A DNA stretch of 13,634 bases from Chryseobacterium sp. (GCA_017989575.1 JAGNPP010000038.1:1-13634); one strand, 5' to 3'; positions 1-6,872 are shown, counted from the stretch's first letter. Program-made: numbers and translations. Notes: generated by a model from the sequence alone, not told the origin.

Positions 1-75
1 AAGAAAAATTCAACCTCGGAGTTATTCAGGTATAAAATTTGCTTAAAATAAATTAGAAACTAAAAACACAAAAAG
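1..75 (+). other. left edge leader, possible end of an upstream gene
   Basis: All three forward frames are open from the window edge to stop codons ending near positions 35, 44 and 51, so the tail of an upstream gene may lie here, but no frame can be chosen. The last 25 bases before the ATG at 76 are A-rich, as is usual for Bacteroidota leaders without a Shine-Dalgarno sequence. A TA-AAA-TTTG-like stretch near 33-41 resembles a -7 element but has the wrong internal spacing. Confidence 0.3.
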
Positions 76-801
76 ATGAAAAATTTATTATTACTGGCTG
101 CCGGTTTTCTGGCTAGCTCAATTTATGCGCAATGTACTATTGCGGGAAATGACAATATCAAACCCAATGAAACAACATCCCTAACTGTGGATGCGAAAGC
201 ACAATGCGATGAGTGCTACTCGTGGAAATCTTCTGATCCTAAAATTAAAATTGATGGCAAAACGAAAACGAATAGAATAGATGTGACAAGTTCACAAATC
301 GGAAAAAGCACAATATCTGTTTCTGTTTTCACAAGTCAAGGTTTACAGCATTGTGAAAAGATTGTAAATGTAGTTGCTCCAGTTGTCGTGGCAACCACTC
401 TCGCCGCGAAAGAAACTAAGCAAAATATTATAGAAAATAGCTGCGGAATCCAAATTGATGATTTTAAAGATGTGAAAGTGAGTGAATCTATCATTTCCTT
501 TTTCCCCAACGGAAATCCTACAAATTATGCGTATAAATGGTCAATCAGTTATGCAAACGGAGAAGTACAAGAATCTGCTGAAAAAATCCCTCAGTTTTTC
601 TATTCCGACATTAATTACATCACGCTAGTCAAATTGAAAATCACGAAAAACAACCCAGTTTGCTCGGTAACAATTTCTAAAAAATTTGATGAAAATTTCT
701 GGAAAGCGAAAAAATACAGTAATCTTCAGCAAAAAGTATATTCGCCGATTAGTTACAGCGAATATGTAAAACCGGCAGAAGAAGCAAATTCTTCTAAGTA
801 A
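76..801 (+). CDS. secreted protein of unknown function with Ig/PKD-like beta domain
   Basis: The 241-residue product begins with a clear Sec signal peptide: a Lys at residue 2, the hydrophobic run LLLLAAGFLASS, and cleavage around residues 18-19 after IYA. The mature part is rich in Thr, Ser, Lys and Val. Residues 20-100 look like a bacterial Ig/PKD-type beta sandwich, with the run SWKSSDPKIKI and alternating beta-like patterns ending in IVNVVAP. Residues about 122-205 look like a second beta domain (YAYKWSISYANGE, VCSVTISKKF). Six cysteines lie at residues 20, 44, 47, 93, 123 and 196, so disulphides are possible in the periplasm or outside the cell. No C-terminal type IX secretion sorting domain is evident. 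No enzyme motif was seen and no function is claimed. A hairpin terminator follows the stop codon. Confidence 0.8.
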   Translation: MKNLLLLAAGFLASSIYAQCTIAGNDNIKPNETTSLTVDAKAQCDECYSWKSSDPKIKIDGKTKTNRIDVTSSQIGKSTISVSVFTSQGLQHCEKIVNVVAPVVVATTLAAKETKQNIIENSCGIQIDDFKDVKVSESIISFFPNGNPTNYAYKWSISYANGEVQESAEKIPQFFYSDINYITLVKLKITKNNPVCSVTISKKFDENFWKAKKYSNLQQKVYSPISYSEYVKPAEEANSSK

Positions 802-815
802 TTTTAGATTTAAAT

Positions 816-846
816 AAAAAGACTTCCAATTAGGAAGTTTTTTTAT
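816..846. terminator. intrinsic terminator between convergent genes
   Basis: ACTTCC (822-827) and GGAAGT (833-838) pair around a five-base loop. The A-run at 816-820 lies before the stem and the T-run to about 844 after it, so the hairpin can work in both directions. It lies between the secreted-protein gene and the convergent HxlR-type gene. Confidence 0.75.
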
Positions 847-876
847 GCCTAATATTTAGATTTTTGATAATTATAT

Positions 877-1242
877 TTAGTTTTCCATCACTTTTCCGAT
901 GATTTTTTTTCTATGCTCAACGCCCCATTCTGCAAGGTGCTCAATGATTTTTTTCAGCGTTCGTCCGTAATCTGTCAATTCATATTCCACACTTATTGGT
1001 TGTGTGTTGAGAACTGTTCTTTTCACTAATTGATTCACTTCCAGATCTTTCAGTTCACTACTTAGCATTTTTGCAGATATTCCCTCAATTTCTTTTTGAA
1101 TATCAGAAAACCTCAACTTACTGTAACACAACGCGGCGATGATGTGGATTTTCCATCGCCCTTTCAAAACGTCCATCGTATCGTGAACAGCCATCATATT
1201 GGTTTTACAACATTTAATTTTCATATCGTTTGTATTTTTCAT
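877..1242 (-). CDS. HxlR-family winged-helix transcriptional regulator
   Basis: The product is a 121-residue HxlR (DUF24/MarR-like) regulator with the family signature DVLKGRWKIHIIAAL at residues 24-38, the recognition region RFSDIQKEIEGISAKMLSSE near 44-63, and the wing YELTDYGRTL at 87-96. Family length is about 100-125 residues. The start is taken as the ATG at 1242; a TTG just upstream would add one residue. Cysteines C11 and C12 lie just before the first helix, close to where the redox-sensing cysteines of Bacillus YodB (Cys6) and HypR (Cys14) lie; C39 is a third. The gene is divergent from a nitroreductase, the typical target of such sensors. I infer that it represses the nitroreductase, and perhaps itself, and senses quinones, aldehydes or disulphide stress. 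The effector cannot be read from sequence. Confidence 0.9.
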   Translation of the reverse strand: MKNTNDMKIKCCKTNMMAVHDTMDVLKGRWKIHIIAALCYSKLRFSDIQKEIEGISAKMLSSELKDLEVNQLVKRTVLNTQPISVEYELTDYGRTLKKIIEHLAEWGVEHRKKIIGKVMEN

Positions 1243-1298
1243 CAATCAAGATTAACATTACATTGAATCAATTTCGCAACTCATTAATTATCAAATAC

Positions 1299-1330
1299 GT
1301 TACTTTTTCGTAACGGTAACTTTTGGTAAC
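1299..1330. promoter_or_regulatory. candidate HxlR-type operator, four GTAAC half-sites
   Basis: Four copies of GTAAC lie in 32 bases: inverted at 1299-1303, then direct at 1310-1314, 1316-1320 and 1326-1330. The first two form the palindrome CGTTAC-N6-GTAACG (1298-1315), and the last two are 10 bp apart, one helical turn. The cluster lies between the divergent regulator and nitroreductase genes, just upstream of the nitroreductase promoter. Its role as the regulator's binding site is an inference. Confidence 0.5.
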
Positions 1331-1358
1331 CTTATTACAAAAATAAACTTTTCTTGCT

Positions 1359-1366
1359 TAACTTTG
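1359..1366 (+). promoter_or_regulatory. -7 element of nitroreductase promoter
   Basis: TAACTTTG matches the Bacteroidota -7 consensus TAnnTTTG exactly and ends 27 bases before the ATG at 1394. No perfect TTG is present at the -33 position; TTA at 1335-1337 is the nearest candidate. The operator-like GTAAC cluster ends about 28 bases upstream. Confidence 0.55.
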
Positions 1367-1393
1367 TTCTATTAATTTTAAAATTTCATCAAA

Positions 1394-2026
1394 ATGAGTT
1401 TGATAGATGACCTTAACTGGCGTTATGCAACAAAGAAAATGAACGGAGAAATCGTTCCTCAAGATAAAGTAGATTACATTTTGGAAGCCGCAAGATTGGC
1501 GCCATCTTCCTCTGGTTTGCAACCTTACAGATTGTTTGTAATCACAAACAGAGAATTATTAGAAAAAATAAAACCCATCTCTTGGGATCAAGCTCAGATT
1601 ACGGATGGCTCTCACCTTCTGGTTTGGGCAGCTTGGGACGGCTATTCTCACAACAGCATTTCTGAAGTTTTCGAAAAAACGACCGCAGAAAGAGGAATTC
1701 CAACCGAAGCGATGGACGATTACAAAGCCAGACTTTGGGGAATGTACGAACCACTTGGAAGCGAATGGCACGCGACTCACGCTGCAAAGCAAGCTTACAT
1801 TTCTTTTGCATTGGCAATTGCTGCAGCCGCTGAACAAAAAGTGGACGCAACACCAATGGAAGGTTTTGATATGAACGCACTTGACGAACTTTTAGGTTTG
1901 AGAGAAAAAGGTCTCAAAAGCGTTGTGATTCTACCTTTAGGCTACAGAGAGACAAGCGGAGACTGGCTGGTAAATCTGAAAAAATACAGAACACCAAACG
2001 AAGAATTCATCACAGAATTAAAATAA
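1394..2026 (+). CDS. NAD(P)H-dependent FMN nitroreductase family oxidoreductase
   Basis: The 210-residue protein belongs to the nitroreductase (NfsB-like) family: homodimeric cytoplasmic flavoenzymes that reduce quinones, nitro compounds and similar electrophiles with NAD(P)H. Visible motifs are the N-terminal FMN phosphate-binding RYATKKM (10-16), APSSSGLQPYR (36-46), the central alanine-rich helix with AAAAEQKVDATPMEGFD (143-159), LPLGYRET (180-187) and the C-terminal KKYR (196-199). The length fits the family. It is transcribed divergently from an HxlR-type regulator, an arrangement analogous to yodB/yodC and hypR/hypO in Bacillus, so induction by electrophile stress is likely. The physiological substrate is unknown. 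A strong terminator starts four bases after the stop codon. Confidence 0.93.
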   Translation: MSLIDDLNWRYATKKMNGEIVPQDKVDYILEAARLAPSSSGLQPYRLFVITNRELLEKIKPISWDQAQITDGSHLLVWAAWDGYSHNSISEVFEKTTAERGIPTEAMDDYKARLWGMYEPLGSEWHATHAAKQAYISFALAIAAAAEQKVDATPMEGFDMNALDELLGLREKGLKSVVILPLGYRETSGDWLVNLKKYRTPNEEFITELK

Positions 2027-2030
2027 ATAG

Positions 2031-2062
2031 AAAGCGTCCCGAAAATATCGGGACGCTTTTTT
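2031..2062 (+). terminator. intrinsic terminator of nitroreductase gene
   Basis: A perfect 12-bp stem (2031-2042 with 2048-2059, core GCGTCCCGA/TCGGGACGC) with a five-base loop is followed by T residues to 2062. It is the strongest terminator in the window and lies just after the stop codon at 2026. Confidence 0.92.
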
Positions 2063-2100
2063 GGTCTATTATCTTTTATCTTGATGTCTATTTTCTAAAA

Positions 2101-2218
2101 TTAATATCCTAATAATTTCAGAACATCTTCTGCCCTTTGTTCTTCACGGAAAAGCTCGTATGTGAAGTTTCAATCTTCGTCTTTATCAATCAAAATATGT
2201 TTTGGCTAAGGCATCAAA
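2101..2218 (-). pseudogene. decayed duplicate of the 3' end of speA
   Basis: These 118 bases align without gaps to 5391-5508, the last 118 bases of the intact arginine decarboxylase gene, with 108 identities. Read on the minus strand they encode residues 427-463 of the protein, including the closing KLLGY and the TAA stop. Of the ten differences, eight are synonymous (for example CTT to TTA, AGA to AGG, GAA to GAG) and two are nonsense: Gln429 CAG to TAG and Gly441 GGA to TGA. There is no missense change. Similarity stops abruptly at 2218; beyond it nothing resembles speA. There is no room for a working product. The pattern suggests a sequence that diverged as a functional gene end and was inactivated later. 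The intact gene lies 3.2 kb away in the same orientation. Confidence 0.93.
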
Positions 2219-2276
2219 TCCGTCTTTTATTAATACAATTATTGAATTAGCCATAAAAACTAGGTCTCACCAATTA

Positions 2277-2307
2277 AAATTTCCATTCTGTGGAAATTTG
2301 TTTTTTT
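2277..2307 (+). terminator. orphan terminator-like hairpin
   Basis: AAATTTCCA (2277-2285) and TGGAAATTT (2291-2299) form a perfect 9-bp stem with a five-base loop, followed by G and seven T residues (2301-2307). It points rightward, but no recognisable plus-strand gene ends before it. The spacer 2219-2276 holds only short open frames. It could end an unannotated small RNA, be left from a lost gene, or shield the downstream operon. Confidence 0.4.
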
Positions 2308-2372
2308 ATATCATTAACTCAAGTAATCTTTAATAAAATTAAAAATTACTTTAACTTTATTAAAATAATTAT

Positions 2373-2380
2373 TACATTTG
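2373..2380 (+). promoter_or_regulatory. -7 element of the DUF2089 operon promoter
   Basis: TACATTTG matches TAnnTTTG exactly and ends 19 bases before the ATG at 2400. The 60 bases upstream are almost only A and T, with TTA triplets where a -33 TTG would be expected. It is the only good promoter seen for the four genes at 2400-5329. Confidence 0.55.
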
Positions 2381-2399
2381 TAAAACAATATTAAAGAAA

Positions 2400-2666
2400 A
2401 TGAAACTTCCAATCGTTTGTCCAAGCTGTGACCACACACTCAATGTTAGCCAGATGAAATGCCCGTCTTGCGAAACGAACGTGAATGGAAATTATGAACT
2501 TCCTGTTCTTTTGAAACTGAGCAGAGAAGACCAGGATTTCATTCTCAACTTTTTTCTCTCCAGCGGAAGCATCAAAGAAATGGCGAAGCAGGCCGAACTT
2601 TCTTATCCAACTATGAGAAACAAAATGGACGACCTCATCGAAAAAGTGAAAAAACTTCAAAACTAA
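2400..2666 (+). CDS. DUF2089 family zinc-ribbon/HTH protein
   Basis: This 88-residue protein has two CPSC motifs (C7, C10, C21, C24) that make a zinc ribbon at the N terminus. A helix-turn-helix-like region follows at residues 41-85 (SREDQDFILNFFLSSGSIKE, then AKQAELSYPTMRNKMDDL), resembling the recognition part of sigma-factor region 4. This layout is that of the DUF2089 family, whose biochemical role is not established. A DNA-binding regulator of its own operon is the simplest reading. It is the first gene of a four-gene operon, and the next gene starts 11 bases after its stop codon. Because two membrane proteins and a secreted hydrolase follow, it may control an envelope function; this is inference. 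Confidence 0.85.
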   Translation: MKLPIVCPSCDHTLNVSQMKCPSCETNVNGNYELPVLLKLSREDQDFILNFFLSSGSIKEMAKQAELSYPTMRNKMDDLIEKVKKLQN

Positions 2667-2677
2667 AATAATGCTTA

Positions 2678-3082
2678 ATGAAAAATATTCCTGTAAAAAT
2701 TGGATGGGAAATATTGCTATTTGTTTTAGCAGTTTTGATCCTTACAAACTATCACGAATTCACCAACAAAAATTGGATAGCTATTGCAATTTTAACTAGC
2801 ATTTTTGGGCTAATCTTAGGTCTTTGCTTTTCTATAAAATATTCTTTGGATGAAGAATTTCTTTATATCAGAAATTCAGTATTTGGAACAACTAAAATTG
2901 ATGTAAAAGACATTTACAAAATTGAGAAAACTTGGAATCTACTTTCATCTCCAGCTCCAAGCATCATTGGAAGAGTCGAAATATATTATCAAAACGAAAG
3001 TGTTGTGATCTCGCCTCAAAGTTTTGAAGATTTCAAAAATGAAGTTCTTAAAATAAACCCCAACATTACTGTAAAAACATAA
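2678..3082 (+). CDS. membrane-anchored bacterial PH-domain protein
   Basis: The 134-residue protein has two transmembrane helices (about residues 9-24 and 32-53), then a soluble domain at 54-130. The domain carries the pattern of the short bacterial PH family (formerly DUF1200): YSLDEEFLYIRN, then LSSPAPSIIGRVEIYY and ISPQSFEDFKNEVLKINPNI. The PH-like domain should lie at the cytoplasmic face of the inner membrane. Such domains in bacteria usually mediate protein or membrane contacts; no enzyme activity is expected. It is co-transcribed with the DUF2089 gene before it and lies three bases before the Yip1-like gene after it. Its GC content looks lower than that of the hydrolase gene further down. 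Confidence 0.82.
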   Translation: MKNIPVKIGWEILLFVLAVLILTNYHEFTNKNWIAIAILTSIFGLILGLCFSIKYSLDEEFLYIRNSVFGTTKIDVKDIYKIEKTWNLLSSPAPSIIGRVEIYYQNESVVISPQSFEDFKNEVLKINPNITVKT

Positions 3083-3085
3083 GCT

Positions 3086-3655
3086 ATGAAGTGGAAAACT
3101 ATCTTTAATCCGTTTGAGAAATTTGATGACAAACATATTCTGGCTGTTGGGATCATCTTTTTTATTCTTAATTTTTTTGGTTGTTTTTATGCAGAAATGA
3201 TCAATGATTCTATCTTTCATTTATCAATACTTGAGGAAGAGCAAACGATTTGGGATGTTGTGAAAATCAATTCGTTGAGTTACATTTTTGCCATCGTTGT
3301 TTTATTAATTCTTGCAAAATTCATTAATAAAAGAACGAGAATTATTGACATCATCAACACAGTTTTGATTTCTCAGATTCCGCTCATCATTACAATGCCT
3401 ATGATGGTACTTCCTTTTATCAAAGAAGCTAATGTCAATATTGCGAAAAGTGCGGGAAATATAGCTAAAATAGAAATGACAGATTTGATAATCGTAGCGA
3501 TTGCAGGATGTATCACATTGCCTTTTCTTGTTTACAGTTTTGTACTCTTTTTCAATGGTTTCAAGACAGCGACCAATATTAAAAAATGGCAACACATCGT
3601 CGCATTCGTGGTGGTTTCACTCATCATTACAATCATTAGTCAGACAATACTTTAA
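3086..3655 (+). CDS. Yip1-like polytopic membrane protein
   Basis: The 189-residue protein is very hydrophobic, with about five predicted transmembrane segments near residues 17-35, 62-80, 95-113, 131-155 and 167-188. The N terminus WKTIFNPFEKFDD is cytoplasmic-looking and amphipathic, as in bacterial Yip1-family proteins. The loop FNGFKTATNIKKWQHIVAF before the last helix is also typical of them. Yip1 proteins in bacteria have no settled function. No catalytic motif is visible. It starts three bases after the PH-domain gene and ends 12 bases before the serine hydrolase gene, so it is probably translationally coupled to the former. A partnership with the PH-domain protein in the membrane is plausible but inferred only from position. 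Confidence 0.75.
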   Translation: MKWKTIFNPFEKFDDKHILAVGIIFFILNFFGCFYAEMINDSIFHLSILEEEQTIWDVVKINSLSYIFAIVVLLILAKFINKRTRIIDIINTVLISQIPLIITMPMMVLPFIKEANVNIAKSAGNIAKIEMTDLIIVAIAGCITLPFLVYSFVLFFNGFKTATNIKKWQHIVAFVVVSLIITIISQTIL

Positions 3656-3667
3656 TCCAAAAATAAT

Positions 3668-5329
3668 ATGAAAACCAAACTATTACTGGTGCTGATTTTA
3701 TTAGCACAGACTTTCTACGCCCAAGATTTAACAGGTTCTTGGAAAGGCGAACTCGATTTGGGAGGAATGCAACTACCTCTAATTCTTGATATTAAAAAAG
3801 AAAATAATGCTTATATCTCAACCGCCAAAAGCCCGAAGCAAGGCGATAAGATCATCACGGTTGATAAAACTGAATTCAATAATAATGAATTGATTTTCGA
3901 GATGAATGAACTCGATGCTTCTTACAAAGGACAATTTTTGAAAGACCATTTCGAAGGAACTTTAACTCAAAAAGGCCGTTCATTTCCTTTAGATCTTTTT
4001 AAAAGTAATGGCGATGAAGAACCGAATCCTAAGAATGAAAGAGTGAAAGACATCGGCAACAGAGAAATTGACAATAAAAAATTGGATGATTTTCTCGATT
4101 ACATTACCAAGAATAAACAAGGCATCGGTAGTATTTCTATCTTCCGAAAAGGCAAAGAAGTTTATCAAAAAGACTTCGGACAAAACCAATTACCGAATGT
4201 AAAATGGAACTCAGAAACCGGCTACCAGATTGGCTCCGTAAGCAAATTGATTACCGCAACAATGCTAATGCAATTGGCTGAAAAAGGAAAACTGAACATC
4301 CAAGATAAACTCTCCAAGTATTATCCTGAAGCTCCAAACGCTGACAAAATAACAATCGAATCTTTGCTGAATCACACCAGCGGATTAGGTGATTATGTGG
4401 GCGAGAATTACCAATGGATTTTTAAAAAATCCGTTGGAGACAAGGCAATTATGGACACTATAAAAGCACAAGGCGTGGAATTTCAGCCGGGTGAAAAGAC
4501 GAGATATTCCAATTCTGGATATTATTTGCTGAGCAGAATTTTGGTAAAAATTTATAAGAAGCCTTACAATGTCATCCTGAAAGAAAATATCCTGAGCAAA
4601 GCCAATCTGAAAAACACTTTCTCTGTATTAGACAATCCGAAAAATGTTTTTAAATCTTACAAAAATGAAGATGGAAAATGGACAGAAGTTGAAGATTTTG
4701 ATTTCAGAAATTGTATCGGATTGGGCGATATCGTTTCAACACCAAATGATATGAATCTTTTCATCAACGCCTTGTTCAATGGAAAATTCGTAAAAAAAGA
4801 AACATTGGAAAAGATGTTGCCAAAACCCGGAAGCAAATTGGATTTTGGATTGGGAATTATGGCTGTTCCTTTCTACAATCAAGTTTCATTTGGTCACGGT
4901 GGCGATACGGCTGGAACCCATTCGGTAGTGTCATACAGCAAAAAGGAAGATTATTCAATTTCAATCGTCATCAATGGAGAGGAATATCCACATAACGCCT
5001 TGTACGTAGGAATTTTGAATATTTTCTTCAATGAAGATTTTAATTATCCGAAATTTGAAAACAAAAGTGAAATGGCATCTTATGATGGTAAGTTTAAAAA
5101 ATATCTCGGCGATTACACATCATCGGACATTCCATTAGACCTCAAAGTTTTTGTGAATGATGACAAACTTTTCGGACAAGGAAAAGGTCAGCCAGAATTT
5201 TCTTTGGGACTTGTAGAGAAAGACCAATTCAGATTTGAACAGGCGGGAATCACACTTACTTTCTTTCCGGAAACGAACAAGATGCAACTTCTGCAAAACG
5301 GAAAAACTTACAATTTTACCAAGAAATAA
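3668..5329 (+). CDS. secreted beta-lactamase-fold serine hydrolase
   Basis: The 553-residue protein starts with a signal peptide (MKTKLLLVLILLAQTFYAQ), so it acts in the periplasm or outside. Residues about 20-112 form a small beta-rich domain (GSWKGELDLGG, FEGTLTQKG). The beta-lactamase/class C catalytic domain spans about 135-460 and has all three motifs: SVSK with nucleophile S190 and K193, YSN (280-282) and HGG (410-412), with LLNHTSGLGDY at 233-243. Residues about 470-553 form a C-terminal beta domain as in many esterase-type members. These enzymes act as peptidases, esterases or cell-wall amidohydrolases; true beta-lactam resistance is not implied. It is the last gene of the DUF2089 operon, and a terminator begins six bases after its stop codon. 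The substrate is unknown. Confidence 0.93.
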   Translation: MKTKLLLVLILLAQTFYAQDLTGSWKGELDLGGMQLPLILDIKKENNAYISTAKSPKQGDKIITVDKTEFNNNELIFEMNELDASYKGQFLKDHFEGTLTQKGRSFPLDLFKSNGDEEPNPKNERVKDIGNREIDNKKLDDFLDYITKNKQGIGSISIFRKGKEVYQKDFGQNQLPNVKWNSETGYQIGSVSKLITATMLMQLAEKGKLNIQDKLSKYYPEAPNADKITIESLLNHTSGLGDYVGENYQWIFKKSVGDKAIMDTIKAQGVEFQPGEKTRYSNSGYYLLSRILVKIYKKPYNVILKENILSKANLKNTFSVLDNPKNVFKSYKNEDGKWTEVEDFDFRNCIGLGDIVSTPNDMNLFINALFNGKFVKKETLEKMLPKPGSKLDFGLGIMAVPFYNQVSFGHGGDTAGTHSVVSYSKKEDYSISIVINGEEYPHNALYVGILNIFFNEDFNYPKFENKSEMASYDGKFKKYLGDYTSSDIPLDLKVFVNDDKLFGQGKGQPEFSLGLVEKDQFRFEQAGITLTFFPETNKMQLLQNGKTYNFTKK

Positions 5330-5334
5330 AATAC

Positions 5335-5362
5335 AAAAAGACTTCAATTTGAAGTCTTTTTT
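5335..5362. terminator. bidirectional terminator between hydrolase gene and speA
   Basis: A perfect 11-bp stem AAAAAGACTTC/GAAGTCTTTTT (5335-5345 with 5351-5361) has a five-base loop AATTT and T-runs on both strands. It lies between the convergent ends of the serine hydrolase gene and speA, and can serve both. Confidence 0.88.
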
Positions 5363-5390
5363 AGTTTAAATATAAACTCTAATTTCTATT

Positions 5391-6782
5391 TTAATATCCC
5401 AAAAGTTTCAGAACATCTTCCGCTCTTTGTTCTTCACGGAAAAGTTCGTAAGTGAAATTTCCATCTTCGTCTTTATCAATCAAAATATGTTTTGGCTGAG
5501 GCATCAAACAGTGGTGAACACCGCCGTAACCGCCAATCGTTTCCTGATAAGCGCCGGTGTGGAAAAATCCGATGTACAAAGCTTTTGTCTCATTGAAAAC
5601 AGGAAGATAAATGGCATTCGTATGTTGCTCAGAATTGTAGTAATCATCTGAATCACAAGTCAATCCACCAAGAAAAACCCTTTCGTAAGAATCTTCCCAA
5701 CGGTTAAGTGGCAACATAATGAAGTGACGGGAAATCGCCCAAGTATCAGGCAAAGTTGTCATAAAAGATGAATCAATCATATTCCATTTTTCTCTGTCGT
5801 TTTGACGTTTCTGAGAAATGATTTTATATAAATGTCCACCACTTTCTCCAACCGTAAAACTTCCGAATTCCGTGTAGATATTTGGTTCTTCAACACCTTC
5901 TTCCTCACAGAATTTCTTGATTTGAGACACAATCTCGTTGACCATATACTGATAATCATAATCGAAATTAAGTGAAGTTTTGATTGGAAAACCACCACCA
6001 ATATTAAGAGAATCCACTTCCGGCGCAATCTTTTTCAACCTTGCATAAACGCGAAGACATTTGTACAATTCATTCCAATAATACGCCGTGTCTTTGATTC
6101 CAGTATTGATGAAAAAGTGAAGCATTTTCAGTCTTGCATTCGGATGTTCAGCGATTTTCTGGCTGTAATATGGGATGATATCTTTGTATCCGATTCCTAA
6201 TCTTGAGGTATAAAATTCGAATTTCGGTTCTTCTTCCGCCGCAATTCTGATTCCGATGTCAAAAGTTCTGTCGATGCTTTCTGTCAGCTTATCCAGTTCT
6301 CTGTAATTGTCAAGAATCGGAGTGATATTTTCGAAACCGCTGTTAATCAGGTCTGAAATTTTCACCAAATAATCATCGGTTTTGAAACCATTGCAAATTA
6401 CTTCGATGTCTTTCGTTACTTTTCCTTTGCCGTAAAGGGATTTCACGATATCCATATCGTAAGCGGAAGACGTTTCCAGACTGATGTCATTTTTCAACGC
6501 TTCTTCTACAACGAATGCAAAATGGCTGGATTTTGTACAGTAGCAATATCTGTAAGATTTTTGGTAATCGTTCTTTTCAAAAGCTTCTTTGAACCAGAAT
6601 TTTGCCCTTTCAATATTCTGAGAAATTTTTGGTAAATAATTGAACTTCAATGGAGTTCCGAATTTTTCCACAACCTCCATCAGGTTGATGTCGTGAAATT
6701 TCAGACTATTCTCTTCCACATTGAATTCCTCTGTAGGAAAATAGAGCGTTTGGTCAATTAGTTCAGAATATTTTATTTTCAT
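5391..6782 (-). CDS. speA: PLP-dependent arginine decarboxylase, short Bacteroidota form
   Basis: The 463-residue enzyme has the alanine-racemase-fold PLP decarboxylase layout. The Schiff-base lysine is K84 in YCYCTKSS, the PLP phosphate-binding glycine run is GGGFP (262-266), TEFGS follows at 304-308, the catalytic CDSDD lies at 376-380 (C376, D377), and GAYQ at 410-413. It is shorter than the roughly 630-residue SpeA of E. coli but has the usual length of the form annotated as arginine decarboxylase in flavobacteria. The expected reaction is arginine to agmatine and CO2, the first step of polyamine synthesis in the cytoplasm. A related decarboxylase specificity cannot be ruled out without phylogeny. 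No agmatinase gene is adjacent. A partial, broken copy of its 3' end lies at 2101-2218. Its upstream spacer of 90 bases separates it from thiamine diphosphokinase; no perfect TAnnTTTG was found there. Confidence 0.88.
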   Translation of the reverse strand: MKIKYSELIDQTLYFPTEEFNVEENSLKFHDINLMEVVEKFGTPLKFNYLPKISQNIERAKFWFKEAFEKNDYQKSYRYCYCTKSSHFAFVVEEALKNDISLETSSAYDMDIVKSLYGKGKVTKDIEVICNGFKTDDYLVKISDLINSGFENITPILDNYRELDKLTESIDRTFDIGIRIAAEEEPKFEFYTSRLGIGYKDIIPYYSQKIAEHPNARLKMLHFFINTGIKDTAYYWNELYKCLRVYARLKKIAPEVDSLNIGGGFPIKTSLNFDYDYQYMVNEIVSQIKKFCEEEGVEEPNIYTEFGSFTVGESGGHLYKIISQKRQNDREKWNMIDSSFMTTLPDTWAISRHFIMLPLNRWEDSYERVFLGGLTCDSDDYYNSEQHTNAIYLPVFNETKALYIGFFHTGAYQETIGGYGGVHHCLMPQPKHILIDKDEDGNFTYELFREEQRAEDVLKLLGY

Positions 6783-6872
6783 TTCCGGCTAAAAAAAGTT
6801 AATTGTTTTACGGTACAAAAGTGATTAAAAAAACTGAATTTATACGTTAATAATTTTATAAAAAATAATGAA

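Noticed and set aside
1559..1880. Several open frames of about 90 codons overlapping the nitroreductase gene on both strands
   Set aside because: The nitroreductase frame has all family motifs; the others are shadows with atypical composition.
2194..2247. 17-codon plus-strand frame starting inside the speA fragment
   Set aside because: It mirrors a shadow frame of intact speA, has no leader signal, and ends after a few residues past the homology.
2219..2340. Possible plus-strand peptide read through the orphan hairpin (frame through IELAIKTRSHQ)
   Set aside because: There is no start codon context and it crosses a terminator-like hairpin and poly-T; no resemblance to a known protein.
3668..5329. 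True beta-lactamase (antibiotic resistance gene)
   Set aside because: The SVSK, YSN and HGG motifs fit the broad serine hydrolase family; the extra N- and C-terminal beta domains are typical of esterase or peptidase members, so resistance is not supported.
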